A stretch of DNA of 64,000 nt from Chryseobacterium tagetis (GCF_016735585.2 NZ_JAERSE020000004.1:372001-436000); one strand, 5' to 3'. Shown: positions 44,213 through 52,386, numbered from the stretch's first letter. Notes: generated by a model not told the origin, from the letters alone. Numbers and translations: made by a program.

Positions 44213-44551
44213 ATGAAAAATGCACTAAAACAACAGCTTAGAGAAAAAGCAAAAAACCATACAATAACGATTGGAGTTCTTTCTGTAAAAAATAATATGA
44301 CAGGAAAACAATTAATTCATGGATCTTTAAATCTTGAAGCTTTGGTCAATAAAATGAAATTTCAATTAAATGCCGGTCAGTTCGCAAATTCACAATTACA
44401 AAAAGATTGGAAAGAGCTTGGAAGTGAAGCTTTTTCTTTTGAATTTATTTACAATATTGAACCTCTGGAAAATAGTTTCATCAATTTTCGTAAGGAAATT
44501 TTGAAAGCAGAGAAAATTCTGGTTTCTGAAATAAAAACAGAATTATACTAA
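44213..44551 (+). CDS. GIY-YIG nuclease-like protein
   Basis: A 112-aa single domain resembling the GIY-YIG fold found beside MarR genes in Bacteroidota: ITIGVLSVKNNMTGKQLIHG in the place of the GIY...YIG strands, then LNLEALVNKMKFQLNAGQF and DWKELGSEAFSFEFIYNI. The canonical Tyr residues and catalytic Arg are not clearly kept, so nuclease activity is doubtful. Second gene of the MarR operon. Confidence 0.6.
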   Translation: MKNALKQQLREKAKNHTITIGVLSVKNNMTGKQLIHGSLNLEALVNKMKFQLNAGQFANSQLQKDWKELGSEAFSFEFIYNIEPLENSFINFRKEILKAEKILVSEIKTELY

Positions 44552-44553
44552 TT

Positions 44554-45444
44554 ATGATGAAAAATATTCAGATTAATGGTGTTGATTTATGCTACGAAAT
44601 ATTTGGAGAAAATAATTACGAAACCATTGTTCTTATCTCAGGATTGGGAAGCCAGATGATTCGTTGGGAAAATACATTTTGTGAATTATTGGTTGAAAAA
44701 GGTTTTAAAGTCATTCGTTTTGATAACAGAGATTCCGGTTCTACTGTTTTCACCCCTGAAAAAGAAATTAATTTTAATGAAAATATTCAGGAATTTTTTT
44801 CATCAATCAAACCAGAAGAAATTCCATATTCTCTGATGGATATGGCAAAAGATGTTATTGCTTTATTCGATTATTTACAAATTGAAAAAGCTCATTTTGT
44901 CGGTCGATCAATGGGAGGTATTATTTCGCAATTATTGGGTTCTTACTTTCCTGAAAGGGTTTTATCATTAAATATCATTATGTCAACATCACTAAATCCG
45001 ACATTACCACCTTCCAGTTCTGAAATAATGACAATGATGATGAAACCACCAATCAATCCTGAAATTAACAGAGAAGGCTTTATTAATGAAAAACTGTTTT
45101 TTGCGGAAAAAATTTCCGGTAACAAATTTAAATTTGATAAAAATTCAGAAATCAAAATGATTGAGGAAGAACTTAAACGTTCCGAAACAAAAAATGGAAT
45201 TTTCAGGCAACTTTTAGCAATGGGAACTTTTCAATACGATATCGAAATGTTAGAAAAAATTAAAGCTCCTACTCTGGTTATTCATGGAAATCAGGATCCG
45301 ATTTTTCACTCAGATTGTGGAAAAGATATCGCAGATTCTATCCCAAATTCTGAATTTATTTTGATTGACGGAATGGGACATTCTATTCCTCCCGAACTGT
45401 CCGAATATATTATGGAAAAAATTATTAGAAATACGAATACATAA
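44554..45444 (+). CDS. Alpha/beta hydrolase
   Basis: A 296-aa hydrolase: oxyanion region LISGLGSQMIRWE, nucleophile elbow FVGRSMGGIISQLL (GxSxG), acid Asp in VIHGNQDPIFH and catalytic His in LIDGMGHSIPPEL. Soluble, no signal peptide. Third gene of the MarR operon, so probably detoxification or ester hydrolysis induced by the regulator's ligand. Confidence 0.88.
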   Translation: MMKNIQINGVDLCYEIFGENNYETIVLISGLGSQMIRWENTFCELLVEKGFKVIRFDNRDSGSTVFTPEKEINFNENIQEFFSSIKPEEIPYSLMDMAKDVIALFDYLQIEKAHFVGRSMGGIISQLLGSYFPERVLSLNIIMSTSLNPTLPPSSSEIMTMMMKPPINPEINREGFINEKLFFAEKISGNKFKFDKNSEIKMIEEELKRSETKNGIFRQLLAMGTFQYDIEMLEKIKAPTLVIHGNQDPIFHSDCGKDIADSIPNSEFILIDGMGHSIPPELSEYIMEKIIRNTNT

Positions 45445-45447
45445 AAA

Positions 45448-45468
45448 ACTCCCTTCTGAAAAGGGAGT
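45448..45468. terminator. Bidirectional terminator between hydrolase and exonuclease genes
   Basis: Eight-bp stem ACTCCCTT/AAGGGAGT with a 5-nt loop. A-rich and T-rich flanks. It separates the plus-strand MarR operon from the minus-strand RNA-repair genes. Confidence 0.8.
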
Positions 45469-45496
45469 CATTATTACAAATTGCTAAATTGCCACA

Positions 45497-46045
45497 TTAC
45501 TGCTGCAAACACCAATGCAAAATCTTCGCAATATTCTTAGCATCATCCACACCTCTGTGATGTGTGCCTTCAAGCTTTAAATTCAGTTCGCCTAAAGCTC
45601 TAGCCATTCCAACACTTTTACGAACGGTAGGATGCAGTTCGCCGAATAATGTTTTCACATTGATATGGTCATCACTCAAAGGATAATCGACATGAAATCT
45701 TCTTGCCTGATCTTGAAGCATATTCAGATCATAGTTTCCGTAACTTGCCCAAGTCAGATCTTCAGAATCGTATTCCGCTCTCAGAATATCTAAAGCATCT
45801 TCCAATAAAACGCCTTCATCATCAAGCATTTGTTGGGTAATGGAAGTAAGTTTCGTACAGAACGGACTCACTTTTGAAAATTGAGGTTTTACCAGAATTC
45901 CTTCATTTTGTGAAATCTTACCAGTTGTTGCATTCATAATACAAACTCCGATTTCTATGATCTCGCTTTCCTGACCTCTTGGCGGTCGGTCATTCCAACA
46001 CGTAGCTTCGAGGTCTATAATTAATATATTGTCTGTTGTTTTCAT
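45497..46045 (-). CDS. ERI1/KapD-type 3'-5' exonuclease, copy B
   Basis: A 182-aa DEDDh exonuclease. Exo I ILIIDLEATCW carries D and E, then EIIEIGVCIMN. Exo II lies in TWASYGNYDLNML. Exo III is HHRGVDDAKNIAKIL with the catalytic His. ERI1-type enzymes trim structured RNA 3' ends. It is a paralogue of the gene just upstream (46156-46701), and the two form the 3' end of the RNA-repair gene row. Confidence 0.85.
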   Translation of the reverse strand: MKTTDNILIIDLEATCWNDRPPRGQESEIIEIGVCIMNATTGKISQNEGILVKPQFSKVSPFCTKLTSITQQMLDDEGVLLEDALDILRAEYDSEDLTWASYGNYDLNMLQDQARRFHVDYPLSDDHINVKTLFGELHPTVRKSVGMARALGELNLKLEGTHHRGVDDAKNIAKILHWCLQQ

Positions 46046-46070
46046 TTGTTTAAAAAAGTTAATTGTTAAT

Positions 46071-46149
46071 GGATGGAAGATGGATGCGGGAAGATGGAAG
46101 TTTTTGCAGTGCGTAATTTACTTCCTGCCTCTAGCTTCTGACTTCCAGC
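46071..46149. repeat. GGAAGATGGAAG-type spacer repeat
   Basis: Internally repetitive spacer (GGATGGAAGATGGATG, AAGATGGAAG) with a complementary end (TTCTGACTTCCAG). This can fold on itself. Elements of this style are frequent between flavobacterial genes. Confidence 0.4.
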
Positions 46150-46155
46150 CTAAAT

Positions 46156-46701
46156 TCACAGCAAGATTTCTCTTAAGATCTTAGCGGCATTGTAAGCATC
46201 GTCTGCTCCACTGTGATGATGGCCTTCAAAATTCATATTCAGGAACTTTAAAGCTCTTTTCAAGCCCATCATTTTAAAAAGTCCGTTGTATTGTTTGAAT
46301 TGATACATCACATTGATATAATTTTCGGAAAAAGGATTTTCGATTCCTAGATAATCGCATTGTTCTACGATTTGCTCTTTATCAAAATTTCCAAAACCTG
46401 CCCAAGTAAGAGGAGCTGAATGATACTCATCTCTGATTTTCTCACATGCTTCTTCGAAATAGATTCCTTTTTCTTCGATAAGTTGTGGAGTAATTCCGGT
46501 CAGTTCTATGCAAAATTTACTAATTTTGGATCTTTCCGGAATTACGTAAATGCTTTGTTTATAGGAAATTGCCTGTGTTGTTCTGTTTAATCTGCAAATT
46601 CCTATTTCTATAATATCGACTTTTTGCCCAATCGGAATTCTGTCGTTTTCCCAACATGTAGCTTCTAAATCAATGATTATTATTTCATTCGTTGTTTTCA
46701 T
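46156..46701 (-). CDS. ERI1/KapD-type 3'-5' exonuclease, copy A
   Basis: A 181-aa DEDDh exonuclease paralogous to copy B: IIIIDLEATCWEND, DIIEIGICRLN, TWAGFGNFDKEQI and HHSGADDAYNAAKIL. Its promoter carries the regulon element about 115-150 bp upstream, linking it to rsr and the Y-RNA array. Two diverged copies suggest different substrates, for example maturation or decay of the permuted RNAs. Confidence 0.85.
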   Translation of the reverse strand: MKTTNEIIIIDLEATCWENDRIPIGQKVDIIEIGICRLNRTTQAISYKQSIYVIPERSKISKFCIELTGITPQLIEEKGIYFEEACEKIRDEYHSAPLTWAGFGNFDKEQIVEQCDYLGIENPFSENYINVMYQFKQYNGLFKMMGLKRALKFLNMNFEGHHHSGADDAYNAAKILREILL

Positions 46702-46815
46702 GTTTATTAATTTTATTCTGCCTGCTTTTATTCATCTGCATTTGGTTCTTTCTGGTTTGAGGAGAAGTGAGAAGAAGTGCCCTAAAGAAGAATTGATGTT
46801 GCTGCTAAAGCTTTG

Positions 46816-46851
46816 CAAAGGTAAAATCAGAAGTACGCATTCTATTTACGC
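46816..46851 (-). promoter_or_regulatory. Promoter d of the RNA-surveillance regulon (exonuclease pair)
   Basis: Minus strand: GCGTAAATAGAATGCG (46836-46851), 12-nt spacer, -7 TACCTTTG (46816-46823), then a leader of about 110 nt. Fourth copy of RCGYAAAWAGAWTGCG. Confidence 0.75.
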
Positions 46852-46909
46852 AGTAAAATAATTTTTAAAATTTATTTGGTTTTTATTTTTTATACTGGTC
46901 ATTCATGAT

Positions 46910-46982
46910 CATTCTGAATGTAGCAAAGTGGAATGAAGAATCTATTTAAATGCTGAGATTCTTCCTACGTCAGAATGACAAA
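46910..46982. repeat. Dispersed repeat, copy 1 (CATTCTGAATG type)
   Basis: A 73-bp element nearly identical to 48012-48084 (shared core ATCTATTTAAATGCTGAGAT) with ends CATTCTGA and TCAGAATG forming an inverted repeat. A MITE/REP-like unit flanking the MBL gene. Confidence 0.75.
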
Positions 46983-47026
46983 ATAGCCAGATAAAATTGT
47001 AGATTCGATTTAATACATATTTTTAA

Positions 47027-47971
47027 TTAATTTCCTTGAAACGCTTTATAAAAAGCGGTTTCAATTTCCTGTTTATCGCTTTCAACATATCTTCTTGAAA
47101 AATGAATAGGAACTGCTTCTTTCACTTCACATTCATTCATGATTTTTCCAGATGCAGAAGCGAAACTGTGATAGTTGATCTTCGCAAATTCCTGATCTTC
47201 ATCTTTGTAAAATGTTTCAATATAAACCTTATCTGCCTTTTTGAAAACAGTTTTAATTTTTTCGTAATTGTCTTCACACACGTTATGGTCCATAATTACG
47301 CCCAACTTGAAACCTGTATTTCGTATTAAAAAATGGAATAAATCTGAAGCTTTATAAATTGTTTCTTCAATCTGAATATCTTTGTCAGGATCATTATTTT
47401 CAAAAGCCGTTTTCAATTCACTGATCCACTTTCCTTTTCTAAATGCAGAATCTTTTTCATTAAAAGTAACCGAATCTTTTTCTTTGAATAAATAAGCGAT
47501 GGAATCTGTTTTGTGATCGAGAATGGCAAAATCAACATTCACATATTCATCTTCAAAAAGGAAATTCTGCTTTTTTATCAATTCAAGATTCCAATGTGGC
47601 GGACGAATTGTATAGATATTAATTTCTTCTTTTGAAACAATCTCTCGGATTTCATATTCAATTGCATTTTCATCTACTAAATTCCAAGTATAAGATTTTA
47701 ACCTCGCTTCAATTTGTTGATGAATATTTTTTGGTCCGCAAACCATGATTTTTTCACCACTTCCAATCTGATGTCTAAAAATTCCGTCAAAATTTGAAAA
47801 GTGATCAATGTGAGTATGACTGATAAAAACTGCCGAAACAGACTGAATTTCTTTTACCGTCAGCAAACTCGCTTCACCGCAATCACACAAATAATGCTTT
47901 CCTGAATTTGAAATTTTTATTAATATACTGATGTCTTCTTTTAAAAGACTTTTTATTTCTGCTTGTATCAT
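47027..47971 (-). CDS. MBL-fold metallo-hydrolase, tRNase Z-like
   Basis: A 314-aa metallo-beta-lactamase fold with the zinc motif SHTHIDHFSN (H52, H54, D56, H57), a second-ligand region IMDHN and a late His (VPIHFSRRY). The layout resembles the tRNase Z/ribonuclease branch rather than beta-lactamases. It sits between RNA ligases and exonucleases, so an RNA 3'-processing role is inferred. It is flanked on both sides by copies of the same dispersed repeat. Confidence 0.72.
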   Translation of the reverse strand: MIQAEIKSLLKEDISILIKISNSGKHYLCDCGEASLLTVKEIQSVSAVFISHTHIDHFSNFDGIFRHQIGSGEKIMVCGPKNIHQQIEARLKSYTWNLVDENAIEYEIREIVSKEEINIYTIRPPHWNLELIKKQNFLFEDEYVNVDFAILDHKTDSIAYLFKEKDSVTFNEKDSAFRKGKWISELKTAFENNDPDKDIQIEETIYKASDLFHFLIRNTGFKLGVIMDHNVCEDNYEKIKTVFKKADKVYIETFYKDEDQEFAKINYHSFASASGKIMNECEVKEAVPIHFSRRYVESDKQEIETAFYKAFQGN

Positions 47972-48011
47972 TTTTTTATTTTTTTTAATTACATTTTATC
48001 ACCCGAACTAT

Positions 48012-48084
48012 CATTATGAATGTAGCACAATGAAATGAAGGATCTATTTAAATGCTGAGATTCTTCCTTCGTCAGAATGACAAA
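48012..48084. repeat. Dispersed repeat, copy 2 (CATTCTGAATG type)
   Basis: Second copy of the element at 46910-46982, same orientation, about 90% identical by eye. The pair brackets the MBL gene. Confidence 0.75.
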
Positions 48085-48150
48085 TATCTCGTCAAATTCA
48101 AAATGCAAAAAAGCTTCGATAAAATGAATTACCGAAACTTAATCTTTATT

Positions 48151-48741
48151 TTAAACAATAAGTTCTTTTGACGTTTTTCTACGTACACCAAAATCAGATT
48201 TCCTGATCTTGCACATACGGTGATCCGCTGTATGATGGAAAACGATACCTTCCATATTATTCTCAGGATTGCTCAAAAAGTTCTTGATGAATTCAAAATC
48301 TAAACTTTCTAAACTAAGAATATTATATCCATGCTTTACCAGTAAATGACCTTTAATATTTTCAGGATTTCCTTGTACTTTCTCACCGATAAGTTCGTAA
48401 GTACCGTCTTCTACCCTGCCCGATTCAGCCAAAGCATTGAAGCCTTCCCAGAAGTATTGATCGTCTTTTTTATTGTTATCACATTCTACCCAATGCGGAT
48501 GATGACCGGTAATAAGATCTGCTTCCTGACACGGAATTGCACCTTCAGGAGCTGTTTTTCCTTTCTTTGCATCGTATCTTTTGTATAATTTACCGTTGAT
48601 TACTGCACATGCAGAACCATCAAACTTTTGTGTGGCAACAGCTTTTCCGTCAAAAACCCAGTTATTTTCAGGATTAATTTCGTTAATAACTCTTCCTAAA
48701 TTATGTATATCTTTTTTAAATAGTGTACTTATCTTTTTCAT
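48151..48741 (-). CDS. RNA ligase (RNA ligase 1/DUF5565 family)
   Basis: A 196-aa nucleotidyltransferase-type ligase core. Motif I ATQKFDGSACAV has the lysine to be adenylated (K39). Motif III/IIIa is DGTYELIGEKVQGNPE, motif IV MEGIVFHH and motif V CKIRKSDFG. It lacks a C-terminal accessory domain. It should seal RNA 5'-phosphate/3'-OH ends. It is the second ligase of different family in the same gene row. Confidence 0.85.
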   Translation of the reverse strand: MKKISTLFKKDIHNLGRVINEINPENNWVFDGKAVATQKFDGSACAVINGKLYKRYDAKKGKTAPEGAIPCQEADLITGHHPHWVECDNNKKDDQYFWEGFNALAESGRVEDGTYELIGEKVQGNPENIKGHLLVKHGYNILSLESLDFEFIKNFLSNPENNMEGIVFHHTADHRMCKIRKSDFGVRRKTSKELIV

Positions 48742-48792
48742 TTTTAATCTGTTTTAACGCAAAAATTTTCATTCATCGGTAACTTACCAAAA

Positions 48793-49809
48793 CTACACTT
48801 TTGCGGAAATTAATTCTTCTTTTACAATATCAATCACTAAAGAGTTCAACTTTTTGTTGATTCTTTTTTGTTCTTCCTTTTCTATGGTTTTGAAGACATC
48901 TGGAAAATCCTTTTCGAAATCCTCTAAAATATCCTGAGCAAAAAGACCGATCACTTTTCCAATCATTTTAGGCTCAAATTCACCAATTTTGCTGACAACG
49001 TTATTCAATCTGTTAACAGTCGTATATTTTTGGATTTCTTCCCAAATATTCTGAGCTTTTTCGCTAAAATTGATTTGTTTTTGAACAGTTTTTTCCTGCT
49101 TTCTTACTACTTTAGATTTTTCGATCCATTTTTCATTTTTATTTTTCAAAATGACTCTTGAGCCGTTTCCAAAATATTTGGTCTTCAAAGTTTTAACAAT
49201 CGTTCCTTCACACCTGTTATTTTCAATTTCGGGTAATCCCAACCAAACCGGAATGTTAGAATCGAAAGTATTCGGATAATTTAAAGCTTCATCCAAAGTT
49301 CCTTGAAATAAGATTTTTGCATAGAAAAATCCGGTTTTTTCAAAAATTTGGTTAACAAAATCTGTATCTAAATAGGTAGTTCCATTTAATTTAATATCGA
49401 ATGCGTAAAATTCGTTGTGAGGTGCATATTCAACACCTTTTTGAACTTTAATTGCATCTTTTACAGGTTCTACTTCTTTATGTTTGTAACCACCTCCGAA
49501 CAATTCACCGTATATTACCACAGTTTCAACATCTGGATGCATCGTTTTCACTTTTTCGAAAACTTCAATTACATTTTTTCTGTAACGTTCTAAAATCTGA
49601 TATGCATTGAAGAACTTTTCATCTTTTTCAATGAAAGCGGTTCTTTTCGCAATTTTAATTTCCTTTCCGTCGGTGAAGAAAGAGAAATTAGCGCCATGAA
49701 CTTTCTCCTGCACAATGAAAACCTCATCGCCAAAACCCTGTATTCTGATCTGATCGATCACGCGGGTTTGGTAAGCGTTTTCTATGGAGTTATATGTTTT
49801 GAAAATCAT
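48793..49809 (-). CDS. T4 Rnl2-like RNA ligase
   Basis: A 338-aa ligase with motif I VQEKVHGANFSFF (K36), motif III VVIYGELFGGGY, motif IV CEGTIVK and motif V VILKNKNEKW. A helical C-terminal domain (about 245-338) is typical of Rnl2, which seals nicks in double-stranded RNA. It is preceded by the cPPR gene (11 bp) and followed by the smaller ligase. Together they offer repair of cleaved tRNA stems or loops. Confidence 0.9.
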   Translation of the reverse strand: MIFKTYNSIENAYQTRVIDQIRIQGFGDEVFIVQEKVHGANFSFFTDGKEIKIAKRTAFIEKDEKFFNAYQILERYRKNVIEVFEKVKTMHPDVETVVIYGELFGGGYKHKEVEPVKDAIKVQKGVEYAPHNEFYAFDIKLNGTTYLDTDFVNQIFEKTGFFYAKILFQGTLDEALNYPNTFDSNIPVWLGLPEIENNRCEGTIVKTLKTKYFGNGSRVILKNKNEKWIEKSKVVRKQEKTVQKQINFSEKAQNIWEEIQKYTTVNRLNNVVSKIGEFEPKMIGKVIGLFAQDILEDFEKDFPDVFKTIEKEEQKRINKKLNSLVIDIVKEELISAKV

Positions 49810-49820
49810 TTTTTTAATTT

Positions 49821-50192
49821 TTAATAGTTTTTGAAATTCTTTAAAAGGCTTTCAATATTTTGCTTTCCAACAGGATTCATTGAATGGCAATAAAATTTTG
49901 GCAAGTCTGCATCATTATCCATACAATACTCTACCAACCATTTTGCACAATCGTAGCCTGTTTTTTCAACAAATTCTTGAGAATTTGGTTCCAGATAATG
50001 TTCATCAGCAAGGTCGTGGTCAAAAGAGATCATTTCCGGAAGTCCTTTTTCCAAAATACTGTTGACAAACTGATCGTAATTTCTAACGATATGCCAGTCG
50101 TTTCTGAGAAAAATATCCTGTTTGGTATAATGATAAGCCTCAATCGGATATCTTATATCGTCCAGAAACAGTAATCTTTTTGTTATTTCCAT
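49821..50192 (-). CDS. Cyclic-phosphate-processing receiver (cPPR) protein
   Basis: A 123-aa receiver-like fold: LLFLDDIRYP (D11, D12), then ISFDHDLADEH and a C-terminal FYCHSMNPVGKQNIESLL. This is the cPPR family predicted from RNA-repair neighbourhoods to process 2',3'-cyclic phosphate ends left by RNases before ligation. It lies between an ATP-grasp gene (3 bp) and Rnl2, which fits that role. Enzymatic activity is inferred, not proven. Confidence 0.82.
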   Translation of the reverse strand: MEITKRLLFLDDIRYPIEAYHYTKQDIFLRNDWHIVRNYDQFVNSILEKGLPEMISFDHDLADEHYLEPNSQEFVEKTGYDCAKWLVEYCMDNDADLPKFYCHSMNPVGKQNIESLLKNFKNY

Positions 50193-50195
50193 TGC

Positions 50196-50981
50196 TTAGT
50201 TTTTATGAATCCATTCTACCACTGTATTCAGAAAATGTAGTCTCACTTCTTCAAATCTTGTGATATCTGGAATATGATTGATTTCTAATAAATGTTTTGT
50301 TCCGTCTTTTTGAACGATATAGTCATTGCCAATGATGTCCATTTCTATTTTTTCTTTTAAAGCCAAGGTATCTTCTAAAAGTTCAGCATCGATTTCCATC
50401 AATTTTACGTGATCGGGATGAATTGATTTTAACCATGTTTCTCCTTCAAGTTTGATCTGCCATGATCTTTCTCCTATATTTAAAACCCTTACCGCTTCTC
50501 CTTCAAAATAAGGTTCTAAAACAGCATTTTCCGAACTTTCCCAACTTCCTGTAAACTTATGTTTATTCTCTCCACAATGCCAATTTCCCCATTTTGCGAC
50601 CAAATCTGTTTCTGTATTTATATATGCTCCCTCAGAGATAAAACCTCTTGCAGATTTAAATTTTGAATACTTCATAGCTTTTACCAGGCATGAGATTTTT
50701 AATCTGCATTCTAACATTCCATAGGCGTTCGGAAAGCATGGACCATTCCATAAGGCCAACCCTGAAATAAAATCCAGATCATTTTCAAAAATTCCGTGAT
50801 AAATAATTTTATCCACCGGAAGCATTCCTACTCCTTGCATTTTTTCAACATACAAGGTTTTGTTAACTACTTTTATTTTAGGAACCGACTGATGCCAAAT
50901 AATCAGTCCATCAAAACGTTCACGTATATATTTATATTCCTGTTCATGTAAACCTATGATGGCTATTCTATTGTGAGTCAT
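50196..50981 (-). CDS. ATP-grasp protein, putative RNA ligase/modifier
   Basis: A 261-aa ATP-grasp fold: LVAKWGNWHCGENKHKF in the ATP-binding half, YFEGEAVRVLNIGERSWQIK and the metal-binding KHLLEINHIPDITRF. ATP-grasp proteins next to cPPR and Rnl genes have been predicted as an independent class of RNA ligase. This would be the third ligase fold in the row. The substrate is unproven. Confidence 0.72.
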   Translation of the reverse strand: MTHNRIAIIGLHEQEYKYIRERFDGLIIWHQSVPKIKVVNKTLYVEKMQGVGMLPVDKIIYHGIFENDLDFISGLALWNGPCFPNAYGMLECRLKISCLVKAMKYSKFKSARGFISEGAYINTETDLVAKWGNWHCGENKHKFTGSWESSENAVLEPYFEGEAVRVLNIGERSWQIKLEGETWLKSIHPDHVKLMEIDAELLEDTLALKEKIEMDIIGNDYIVQKDGTKHLLEINHIPDITRFEEVRLHFLNTVVEWIHKN

Positions 50982-51069
50982 TTTTTTTAGTTTTTTAATT
51001 TGAAATATTTAGATAACGGAAATTGAAAGCAGGAATATTTTAATATTACAATTTCCCGCTTTCAAATTA

Positions 51070-51555
51070 TTACACCATCATATCAGCACAATTTGAACTT
51101 GCAAAGGCAAAAGGTTTCGCTTTAAACACATATCCCATTCCCAGAATGTATCCCATTGCATCTTTTAAAGCAACATTGGATTTGAAATCCGGATCGGTGT
51201 TAATGTCTGCGTGTACCTCCATTTCCACATCATAAGTTTCCAGAATAGAGCAAATTGCATAAGCGATTTCTACGGATTTGTTCACCTCATTCAGCATTCG
51301 CTCTTTGATACTGATATTCTGTATTTCTCTTTCTTTTCTGATAAAGGTAAACGCTCCTTTTCCCTCACGAATAAAGACAACTGCCGTAGCATAATTGATG
51401 GCATCCCCGTAAACGTGTGAATCTGAACCCACACATACTTTCAGTCGGTGCCCATTTGCCTGTTCGCGGATGATGGCTTTTTCTACCAGCTGCGTGATAG
51501 AATCCTGGAAAATTTTTCCGGTCATGTTCTGCCATATTTGTTGTTGCGTTTCCAT
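51070..51555 (-). CDS. YkuK-type RNase H-fold protein (DUF458)
   Basis: A 161-aa DUF458 protein: KVCVGSDSHVYGDAINYATA with the acidic RNase H site near D45, later VEMEVHADINTDPDFKSNVA and DAMGYILGMGYVFKAKPFAF. Predicted ribonuclease or RNA-binding role. First gene of the ligase row, directly downstream of the tRNA array on the same strand. Confidence 0.82.
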   Translation of the reverse strand: METQQQIWQNMTGKIFQDSITQLVEKAIIREQANGHRLKVCVGSDSHVYGDAINYATAVVFIREGKGAFTFIRKEREIQNISIKERMLNEVNKSVEIAYAICSILETYDVEMEVHADINTDPDFKSNVALKDAMGYILGMGYVFKAKPFAFASSNCADMMV

Positions 51556-51596
51556 TTTTTCTACATGTTTTGTTTTGTCTTTGTTTAAATATTTGT

Positions 51597-51672
51597 TTTA
51601 ACGCAAAGTGCGCTAAGTTTTTTTTCCTACTATCTGTTTTTAAGTTCGCAAAGGCGTTTCACTCAGCTAAGA
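51597..51672. repeat. Dispersed intergenic repeat (GCAAAG type), copy 2
   Basis: Contains AACGCAAAGTGCGCTAAG and then a 26-base segment matching 2650-2675 at 24 positions. It lies between the last tRNA of the array and the YkuK gene. Confidence 0.6.
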
Positions 51673-51699
51673 ACACAGAGTTTTTTAATGCAAAATTTG

Positions 51700-51772
51700 T
51701 TGATTCATCAGGACTCGAACCTGAACAACAAGAGTCAAAGTCTTGTGTGCTGACCAATTACACTATGAATCA
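51700..51772 (-). tRNA. tRNA-Gln (TTG)
   Basis: Acceptor TGATTCA/TGAATCA, D stem GTGT/GCAC, anticodon arm CAAGA-CTTTGAC-TCTTG, T arm TCAGG-TTCGAGT-CCTGA. No CCA encoded. Last tRNA of the array in transcription order. Confidence 0.9.
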
Positions 51773-51856
51773 GTTTTAATTATAATTGATAAATGATGAA
51801 CGATAATTGATTTTATTTTCTGGATTAATCATTGATTATTTATCGACTATATTTCG

Positions 51857-51929
51857 CGGAACAGACAGGAATCGAACCTGTACCTTTAGTTTTTCAGACT
51901 AACGTGCAGACCTGCTACACCACTCTTCC
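51857..51929 (-). tRNA. tRNA-Phe (GAA)
   Basis: Acceptor GGAAGAG/CTGTTCC with one G-G mismatch, D stem GTGT/GCAC, anticodon arm TTAGT-CTGAAAA-ACTAA, T arm ACAGG-TTCGATT-CCTGT. The acceptor mismatch is unusual for a housekeeping tRNA-Phe. Confidence 0.85.
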
Positions 51930-52003
51930 AAGTTTATGAATGATAATTGATAAGTTATACCATTGTTGCTTATATCATTGATGATTTATCAACTATGCTT
52001 TTG

Positions 52004-52077
52004 TACGGGAAGAGGGAGTCGAACCCTCAAAACCTTGAGCCTAAATCAAGTGTGTCTACCATTTCCACCATTCCCGC
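52004..52077 (-). tRNA. tRNA-Leu-like (TAG) without long variable arm
   Basis: Acceptor GCGGGAA/TTCCCGT, anticodon arm CTTGA-TTTAGGC-TCAAG (anticodon TAG, Leu), T arm GAGGG-TTCGACT-CCCTC. The variable region is only 5 nt (GTTTT). Bacterial tRNA-Leu is normally class II with a long arm. Confidence 0.82.
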
Positions 52078-52179
52078 GGATTTATTATAAATGATAATTG
52101 ATTAGAGATAAATGATTGTAAACCATTGCCTTTTCATCAATTATAATTTATCGATTATCATTTATAAATTTAGGTCTGA

Positions 52180-52251
52180 GAAGGCTTGTCGAATTATAAA
52201 CTATGCCTGTAATGTTTTTGTAAAGATCTTCTACGCTTGACAAAATCCTTC
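52180..52251 (-). ncRNA. Hairpin RNA element A in the tRNA array
   Basis: Stem GAAGGATTTTGTC with GACAAGCCTTC around a loop beginning AAGCGTAGAAGATCTTTAC. First of four related elements (A-D) sharing a stem ending GTC/GAC and the loop motif AGCGNAGAAGWTCTT. Confidence 0.6.
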
Positions 52252-52269
52252 CCGTTCCTATTTAATCTG

Positions 52270-52341
52270 TACTCTATAAGGGAATCGAACCCTTGTTTTC
52301 TGCTCGAAAGGCAGGCGTCCTCACCGTTAGACGAATAGAGC
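52270..52341 (-). tRNA. tRNA-Glu (TTC)
   Basis: Acceptor GCTCTAT/ATAGAGT, D arm GTCT-GGAC, anticodon loop CTTTCGA (TTC), T arm AAGGG-TTCGATT-CCCTT. Closing pair of the anticodon stem is C-A mismatched. Confidence 0.85.
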
Positions 52342-52386
52342 GTTGATTTGTGAATTATCAACAAACTATCTTTAATTCACTTTTTG

